64,000 bases of DNA from Heliocidaris tuberculata (taxonomy: Eukaryota; Echinodermata; Echinoidea; Camarodonta; Echinometridae), in contig CM046837.1 of the NCBI GenBank assembly GCA_025618425.1, positions 22,258,480 to 22,322,479 of the forward strand. Reading direction: 5' to 3'. Below the pieces are notes generated by a model. That model worked only from the letters and a program-made list of their open reading frames with translations. It was not told the origin of the DNA and did no database searches. The position numbers and the translations under genes are program-made. This document shows positions 57,445 through 64,000 of this stretch, one piece after another. Each line of letters begins with the position of its first letter. Positions within the stretch are counted from its first letter, which is position 1.

Positions 57445-58345
57445 AATGCAGTTATATGGAATATATCTCTCTACAACCGTTAACAAATCATCACACTGAA
57501 AAGAACTAAAAATTTGCCTGTGCTTCCTTTCATTGACCAGAAACGAAATTATTCTTCTAAAGAAATGCACACCATTCACACACAGAGCCTCACAATGCAT
57601 TAGCACTGTACATCCCTCTTCGAGAAAAATCCCCTATTGTCTCACAACAATAGTATCCGAAGACCTGAAAGACTTTGCCTACCCTATACGTAGGCCATAC
57701 CGAATTTGCAACCTCAGAATTGATATTCACACAACTCTTAAAATCCGATGCAGATATGGGCCTCTACACCATATTCAACCGGGCATAACAATCCCATACA
57801 CTCCGCCGTATATCTCAGTGGTCGAACACACACATTCAATACCACACACCGACGTCAGGTATATTGTACATGCCTAACCATGCACCAAATCCCGCAAGCT
57901 CTACTGTACGTTCAATTTCCAACTACCGTATTGACAAAAAAATTGCATATTTCAACGCAATCTGTCACTCATACAACTCCCACACATTACGTACATGTAC
58001 ACAACCATTTAATCTATCATAATTATGGTCAATTCGACAAGAATCCTCAAACGCTGGTCTCGGTAGGACCTCCATAAAATGTCACCAAAAAAAAAGACAA
58101 AATTCTACCACGTTTGAGATTCACCGTCTCAAAGAAAGTGAGCTAGTCTTTGTTCAGACTAATTCAGTACAAAGAAAACATGCAGACTTGGATATACATG
58201 TAATTCTTATATGACAACCTATCCGTGATGAAGATAGCTCTGTTTAGTGTTTATATTTTTTTTTATAATCTATGCAATTCCTTGATATTCGAAATATGAC
58301 GAGAAACAGCTGAAATGTTCGGGCCGGACATGCGTATGTAGTCCC
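57445..58345. other. Possible Gypsy leader/LTR region
   Basis: Upstream of gag the minus strand holds GGTGACATTTTATGGAGG (58086-58069), a possible junction of LTR and leader, but LTR boundaries could not be set. No other gene is seen; the 114- and 109-codon plus-strand frames here are His/Thr-rich and unmatched. Confidence 0.35.
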
Positions 58346-58349
58346 ATAT

Positions 58350-58830
58350 ACACATTTCTGTGGGCTTCTACCGAAATGGTGGGTAACGTTACGTCGCGTC
58401 GCGTCGCGTCGGGTTCAAAGGAACGCCACCATTCATCCAAAGCCCCCCCCCCCCCCCCCTCCCCTGTTTTGCCGAAAGAGTGCGTTGGGAGTGTCGGGTC
58501 GCGTTGCGTTGACTGGAACGCCAACATTCGTCCAAAGCGTTGACTTTTTCTAAATATTGTTGTTGTTTTTTTGTTGTTGTTGTTTTTGTTTTTTTGTTTT
58601 TTGTTTTTGGTTTTTGGTTTTTGGGGGCGTTTGGTTTGGACTTTTTTCTAATATGATATTAATGATAATAATAATAGAAATAGGCCTCCTGATAATAATA
58701 ATAATAATTATAATAATATTTTGAAAAAGCCGACGCACTCTTTCGGAAAAACCGGGGGAGGGGCTTAGGACGAATGGTGGCGTTCTAGTCAACGCGACGC
58801 TACCCATCCTTTTGGAATAAGCCATTTCTG
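58350..58830. mobile_element. Foldback MITE with GTCGCGTC arms
   Basis: The left part (ATTTCTGTGGGCTT, CGTCGCGTCGCGTCGGG, AACGCCACCATTCATCC, poly-C, CCGAAAGAGTGCGT) is mirrored on the right by ACGCACTCTTTCGG, GGGGGAGGGGC, GACGAATGGTGGCGTTCTAG, AACGCGACGC and AAATGG. The loop is T/G- and TAA-rich. No ORF. Confidence 0.7.
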
Positions 58831-59537
58831 TGTGCAGTGCAAGTGACTCTCAGGAGTGAATCAATTTCTTCTCGTTTTGGTGATTCCAAAACCTTACAGC
58901 ATACACCAATTCTTGTCAATATAATCAACCTTTCCCAATTGCATTGAGACAGTTCAGTTTCAGTTTCAGTTTCAGTTTATTTCATATTTCAAATCACATA
59001 ATTGGAACATAAACAATGACCGTTGCATTATTACAATAATATAGAAAAGAAAATTCAATACTTTCAACAAAAGAAGAAGAAAAACAAATGCAAGTAAACA
59101 TACAAAGACACTGATCAATATTTCCATCATTTTAAAGTTGGGATAAGACAAATTGGTTTGGCGTGTAATATGAGGAAATCTAGTAAGAAGTTATGCTTGT
59201 AATATATTGAAGATTCCCTTAAAGGTTCCCTTTTATGAAATTCTAATTTTTGTTATTTTGTACATGATACTCATCTAAATTGAAAAATGACATCCGTTTG
59301 CGATGAATACGTATCTGAATATTTTTAAAATAATATTTTCCCCACGTATTCAGGCCTAAACGAGTCTGCTAAGCTCCGCCCCCTTTTAAACCCCGAATTC
59401 TCGTTCTTCGAGCATGATTGACGTGTGACGTCACAAACCGACATCGCCGGTGCTTGTTTACAATATCTTGCATATATCACGCGTGCAAACTAACTTGCAG
59501 TTATATATCACCTCGAAAACCACCTCTAAATCGAAGT

Positions 59538-59819
59538 ATGCCGCAACGCTGTGTCTTTGCAGGTTGCAGCAACATCACAAAGGAGGGTGTAAGTCTACAT
59601 TTATTCCTCAAAGACCCAAATATTAGAAGAAAATGGACCTCAAAAGTGAAACTAACTCGCGTCAAGTGGAAGGGGCCGAGTGACCGCAGTGTCCGTGTGT
59701 TCCGAGCACATTTGTGCGGAGGACTTCCTCGATAGTACGGGGCTGCATGCGGCGTTTGGCATCAAGAAGAGGCCGTCCCTGAAGCAAGATGCCATCCCCA
59801 AAATCAAACTTGATCTACG
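59538..59819 (+). pseudogene. THAP-domain exon with frameshift
   Basis: It opens MPQRCVFAGCSN and continues to WKGPSDRS, then an extra C (near 59690) shifts the frame. The remaining VCSEHICAEDF and DAIPKI are read in another frame. In HICAEDF the Phe after the His is Ile. All zinc ligands (C, C, C, H) are still recognisable across the shift. The copy at 6020 lacks the insertion. Confidence 0.85.
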
Positions 59820-60229
59820 GTATTTATTGATCATATATCTATTGATCAACTATCACTGTACCTACACTAACTTAGTCTACCGGTACTTATTATTCATAGC
59901 AGCACAATGAAAACATGCAAGGTAACAGGAGAGCTAAGGGTTTTCTGGATATCAATGTTAGAATTTACTAGAAACAAAACGCTACCACCCCATGCACCAG
60001 TAAAACCCTACCCAAGCCCAGGCCAGGCAGGGTCAGCAGGCGAACGACCGAACGGCACGGTGTGTACACCTGCGCACGTCGAGCTCACTGCCTCGATCAG
60101 CTTTCAGCTCAGCCTCATCAGGACTGGGGCATTTTGCAAGCGCAAACAAGATTAATAATTGGTGGATATCCGTAAATTAAAATTTAATCGGCAATCTAAT
60201 TATCAAAAGGAATTACTAGTTATAATTCC

Positions 60230-60390
60230 CAAGTCTCCCGTCGATATCTTCTCCGTTATTGAAATCAGGGACGTCTCTGTCATATAATCAGAATCCGACG
60301 TGTCTGGTTCAAACAAATACGGCCGTGCCCTAATTCCTCTTTTATTTCTTCTGTCTGAAGAAGATGTTATCGTTCGTTGATATAGGATTT
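60230..60390 (-). pseudogene. Remnant of acidic P2X7-like ORF (copy 2)
   Basis: Matches 3917-4126 in reverse: the ARPY.FEP and TSDSDYMTETSL codons remain, but the stretch between the start and the EEIKEE region is shortened. Confidence 0.55.
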
Positions 60391-61109
60391 AAAAAAAAAA
60401 ACTAAAATGAAGGGCTGTAATGGCACGAAGTCGAAGCTAGGATCTACACGAAGTTCAATAGCCTACACACACACTTTCAGCTTGCGTGGAGTCAAGCATT
60501 CTGAGTGTGACGTCACATGACGTCATCGATCGCTGGACCGATTTTCCAAAATTTTTAGGGGCGTTCCCAATTAATTTTTTATTTTCAAGTTTACAGATTA
60601 ATGAATGGAATTCAGGTAAAATGGTTGACAGATCTGGATTCACAGTAGAAAAGTCTACTAATAAAAGCTCCTTTGTAATTCCATAAAAGGGAACCTTTAA
60701 GAATTTTTTTTTTAAAAATCTTTGAGATTATAACATGTATATGAGAGATGATCTTAATTAAACATTTATAAAGGAAAAAAAATAGAATGGGGAAGACGAG
60801 GAATACAGTACATTAGTAGGGAGCCATCGGATGGATTGCTTAAGTATAGTATAGTAAGTAAGAGGGATATTTTGAATATGCGTTTAAATGTATACAGTGC
60901 GCCGGTATTAGTTAAGTCTTGGGGGAGGTCATTCCACAGTAATTCCTTAAATATAATTGTATTGTGTGCAAAAGCTGTTCTAGTACGAAGCTGATACGAA
61001 TGGCTTTGTCTGGTTGGATAGGAGTGAAGTGAATAATTCATAACGAACATAGAAGATACAGGGTTAGGAATTTCATGCTTTGTGATTGAAACATGAATAT
61101 TCCTAGATT

Positions 61110-61531
61110 AATGCTTTGTAGAGATCAAAGTTATAGATGGCAGTTGAAGTAAACTAAAATATTATTATGGTTGGTATCCGTCTTTGTACTCGTTCATCTG
61201 CCAACAACTTGAATATGGAAAGGAATATGCTGGGTATGAGAGCAGGTACCATACCACCACGTATACTATGACGTATGTGAACAGCTGTCCTATTAATATC
61301 TTATACCACAGAAGCTGTTCGCTTTTTTTTTTTAACAGAGCGATACAGGTATCAAATATTCTTCACGTGCCACAGACAAGGTGAGCAGTTTGACAAGGCT
61401 CAATATAACTAAACAACTACAATAAATCTATGCTGTTCCCCCTCGTCGTTTCTCACATGTCAAAAGCATATTCTTTTGACTGTTTTCTCTATATATTTAT
61501 ATTTCAAAATATATTCGTCAGAAAAAAAATC

Positions 61532-61562
<31 letters not shown>

Positions 61563-62635
61563 CTTAATTGATTTACTTTGCACAGGATATTTTCTTGCTA
61601 TATTTTTTAAACTTAAACTTCTAGAGTATAAAATCATCTTAATTTCAAACTATTTGCCAAGTTTAAATCTCTCCACAAGATATTTTCTTCCTATCTTTTA
61701 AACTTTTATTCTTGTAGTATGAATTGTTAACGCTTTTAGTCCAATTTTAAATTTTTAATACTATGCCCAAGCTATTTTCTTCGAGTCCTGTTTTTCCTTT
61801 ATTAAAACACTTCTTTTTTGTCTATTTTTTTTAACAGCCTTTTTCTTATTTTCTTCAATTTATACTTTAGGTTTATTAAGTGCCCCCCCCCCCCACCCCC
61901 TTCGTTAAATATCTTGGGAAATATGAAGGGAAAGACTGTTATTTATTATGCTATGGATAAACCAAACAAAAGGGTTTGGTCATTGTGCAATATCTATACA
62001 TTCGTCATGCTAGTATCCATAATTTGAAGAGGAAAAAACAAAAATTTTGAATTTTAAAAATGCACATTTTATGAACTTCCCAAGACTTCTATAGTCCTTT
62101 TGTTTTTATAGTCAATGGTAATTGAAAATTCGTCAATGTGTTTGGGTAATACAGACAGAGTAGGGATAACCAGGACTCATGGATTTCACAGGTAGCCCCT
62201 TTTCACCTAACTTAATCCAATGATTTCCATAGCATTATACATTTTTATGCACTAAAACACTTATGCTATGAAGACTTTTAAAAACCTGGCTTGTTATAGC
62301 CTGCTACTTTATGCAAACTGTAAACAAAATGTATGCGGCGGTAGTTTTTTATTTGTTTGTATGTTTGATTTTAGGGCAAAGGTAAGGCATATTCATTACT
62401 ATTCTAGGCTACCCTTTCACGTCCAATTCAAATGGACCCACATCAGTATGCAGAAAAGCTTTGTTGATATTCAGACATTGTCGTTGCAGAACTTAGCTAG
62501 GCCTCCCACATAGCATAGAATTATAGGCCCTAACAAGATGTCCCTGTTATCGGCATATATGTTCTAACCTAGTAGCCTACTAGTAGACCTAGTCACAATT
62601 GAAGTAGTCCTGTGTCTACTAGGAAGATATTAGCC
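61110..62635. repeat. Duplicated segment, copy B
   Basis: Parallel copy of 19995-21873 with SRCR exon, T-rich intron, poly-C (61886), the block ACAGACAGAGTAGGGATAAC and the end block AGGAAGATATTAGCC. It lacks the expanded poly-T/poly-G of copy A. Confidence 0.85.
61137..61380 (+). pseudogene. Decayed SRCR-domain exon, copy 6
   Basis: It starts after TTATAG and ends before GTGAG. It reads YYYGWYPSLYSFICQQLEYG, KEYAGYESRYHTTTYTMTYV and NSCPINILYHRSCS, with the SRCR-type C-x9-C. An in-frame TGA replaces the Trp after DGS, and a poly-T run shifts the tail, so it is disrupted, though least of all in the middle. Phase 1-1 borders. Confidence 0.65.
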
Positions 62636-62639
62636 TAGG

Positions 62640-63690
62640 CCCTGGACCCTAGGCAAAACAATGACTGTAGGTTCCTAGCGCAGGCCGGCCTAGCCTATAT
62701 AGATCTAGAGTGAGTGTCTAATAAAAAATGATTTTTTTTATTTTTTTTATTTCTGAATTAAACGGAGTTATCATTTTTGGACTTTATTAACAGTCATATT
62801 GATTGAATAACCATTGTGTTGTTGTTGTTGTTTTTGTTGGTGTTGTTGTTGTTGAAAAAGAGCATCAATTTTATTTAACCTGTTCACTAATAAAATCTCT
62901 CATTCTTATAAGAGAACCTTAGGCCCGTATTCTCGAAAGTTGCATAAGTTAAGCCTGGCTTAACTTAGGTAACTGATTTACGGAAGGCCACTTGTTAACC
63001 CCTAAGTCCCGTATAAATTACTATATATATGTAACAAAATAAAATGAAAAAAAAAAAAAAATTTTGTCCCCTACGTAAGTGTAGTTAGAGATAACTTACC
63101 CACTAGCTTTAAATTACTTATTTAAGGCCACAGAGACAAGTACTTTCCTCGACCTAACGAAAAGATGTAAATCCTCCTTATCCTTCTCGCAATCATAAGT
63201 GTATATAGTCTGCGAGCTTTACTGTTTGTGCAAAGTAGGCTGCAGTGAACTTCATGCACATTTTTCTAGCCTTCATCCCAAACTGTGTATATTTCTAGAA
63301 TAATGTCGTTCACATTGTGTAAAAACTTAAATACATTATCATTTTTGAACTATTCATTTGTGCTTCATGTTTGTATATCATTAATGAACTATTGTTTTCA
63401 AAGAAATCAGTGTTTTAATAATGAAGCAGATTATCCATTTCTAAAAATAGTTTTGTGTCTTGTAAGAGTAGCTTTGTAGATACTGCATTTTTCCTCGGGG
63501 AAACTGAAAGTTTAATGTTGTTGTAAAAAAAATGCATGGGTTTCAAAACCTTTTTTTCAGAAAAGTGAAAGTATCACATAAAAAGGGCATTGTTTATTGA
63601 TTATTTTGCTGCAAGAAAGTGAAAAATCGACATAACTGTTATAGATACTGGTTTTTCTTTTTGGAGGGGGAGAGCAGAAGCTATACATGT
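62640..63690. other. Non-coding stretch with possible MITE
   Basis: AGGCCCGTATTCTCGAAAGT near 62931, followed by GTTAAGCCTGGCTTAAC palindromes and TTATTTAAGGCCAC near 63118, suggests a short MITE, but no clear second end was found. The rest is AT-rich. Confidence 0.35.
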
Positions 63691-64000
63691 GTGTGTATAT
63701 ATATATATATATATATGCGGGTGTGTGTGTGTGTGTGTGTATGAATTTAGCGAATTCAATGTATTTCGAACAAAATGCGGGTAGTTATTCATATTTTGAA
63801 GGTATAAGAAATTATGAAATATGACTCTGTCATAATGTCCTTTCGGTGATATCATCAAAATAACATTAAGGTTTTATTTATTTATATATTTCTGATTGAT
63901 ATCGCTCATTTTTTTTTTTTTTTTTATTTCATGGCTTTTTAAAATCTGTTGGTGTTTGGCAAATACTTGGTGATTAATCGGCGGCTGATCGTTTATTATC
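63690..64000. repeat. Dispersed repeat, copy B
   Basis: Corresponds to 26380-26710 in the same orientation, starting with a TA/TG microsatellite and ending in GCGGCTGATCGTTTATTAT at the window edge. Confidence 0.8.

Larger units (their letters stand above)
59223..60696 (+). mobile_element. Kolobok-type DNA transposon, copy 2
   Basis: The same termini (AGGTTCCCTTTTATGAAATT and inverse AGGTTCCCTTTTATGGAATT) flanked by TTAA (59219-59222 and 60697-60700). It is in opposite orientation to copy 1 and lacks about 1.2 kb corresponding to roughly 4390-5590 there, including the CA/TG hairpin. A deletion derivative, nested in a LINE tail. Confidence 0.85.
58952..61060 (-). mobile_element. 3' end of a CR1/L2-type LINE, split by Kolobok copy 2
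   Basis: The minus-strand frame at 61050-60766 (YPTRQSHSYQLRTRTAFAHN, then LWNDLPQDLTN) is the usual C-terminus of CR1/L2-like ORF2. The 3' UTR is interrupted by Kolobok at 60696-59223 and ends in TGAAAC hexamer repeats at 58985-58952. 5' truncated. Confidence 0.7.

Noticed and set aside
57533..58077. Two plus-strand frames of 114 and 109 codons
   Set aside because: They overlap each other in different frames, lie on the opposite strand of the Gypsy leader region, and show no domain.

Overview
The window looks like animal nuclear DNA from a marine deuterostome, most probably an echinoderm and perhaps a sea urchin. The evidence is AT-rich intron-like sequence full of microsatellites and long poly-G/poly-C runs, recurrent AGGCCTA-type motifs, single-exon SRCR and calcium-binding EGF domains, and a mixed load of Kolobok, hAT, mariner, Penelope, Tx1/L1, CR1-like, RTE and Gypsy relics. 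The species is an inference. No complete host gene is present.

Host-like signal is all on the + strand. Five decayed SRCR-domain exons (1.95, 20.0, 31.5, 44.5 and 61.1 kb), plus a sixth remnant at 54.8 kb, and three well-preserved cbEGF exons (33.7, 34.6 and 37.8 kb) share one orientation and phase 1-1 borders. They look like the inside of a large modular SRCR/EGF gene, or its graveyard, with repeats filling the introns. The second and third cbEGF exons are copies made by a recent tandem duplication of about 3.1 kb (34.5-37.7 and 37.7-42.0 kb); the second unit carries about 1.75 kb of different sequence.

The most unusual object lies at 3.4-18.0 kb: a giant foldback structure. Its left and right arms mirror each other in four tiers, each built from a different short palindromic motif (TTTAAA, GATATC, TTCGAGC/GAATTC, ACGTCACGT). 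Both arms hold the same short exon with a splice donor pointing inward. The loop is about 8 kb, lacks recognisable genes and is rich in G/C homopolymers. A Kolobok element with a THAP domain sits in the left outer tier, and a 1.1-kb hAT-type element with a perfect 8-bp target duplication sits in the loop.

22-31 kb is a nest of tRNA-derived SINEs, a Penelope-like element with inverted arms and hammerhead-ribozyme-like motifs, a second Penelope GIY-YIG fragment, and a 5'-truncated Tx1/L1-type LINE inserted into a SINE. 46-61 kb holds a nearly full-length but broken CR1-like LINE whose ORF1 joins a SAP and an SGNH-like region, a decayed RTE, a Gypsy relic, and a second THAP-bearing Kolobok copy (opposite orientation) nested in a LINE tail. 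A 1.5-1.9 kb segment with an SRCR exon is present at both 20 kb and 61 kb.

All calls come from reading the sequence. Family names rest on motifs, not on searches.
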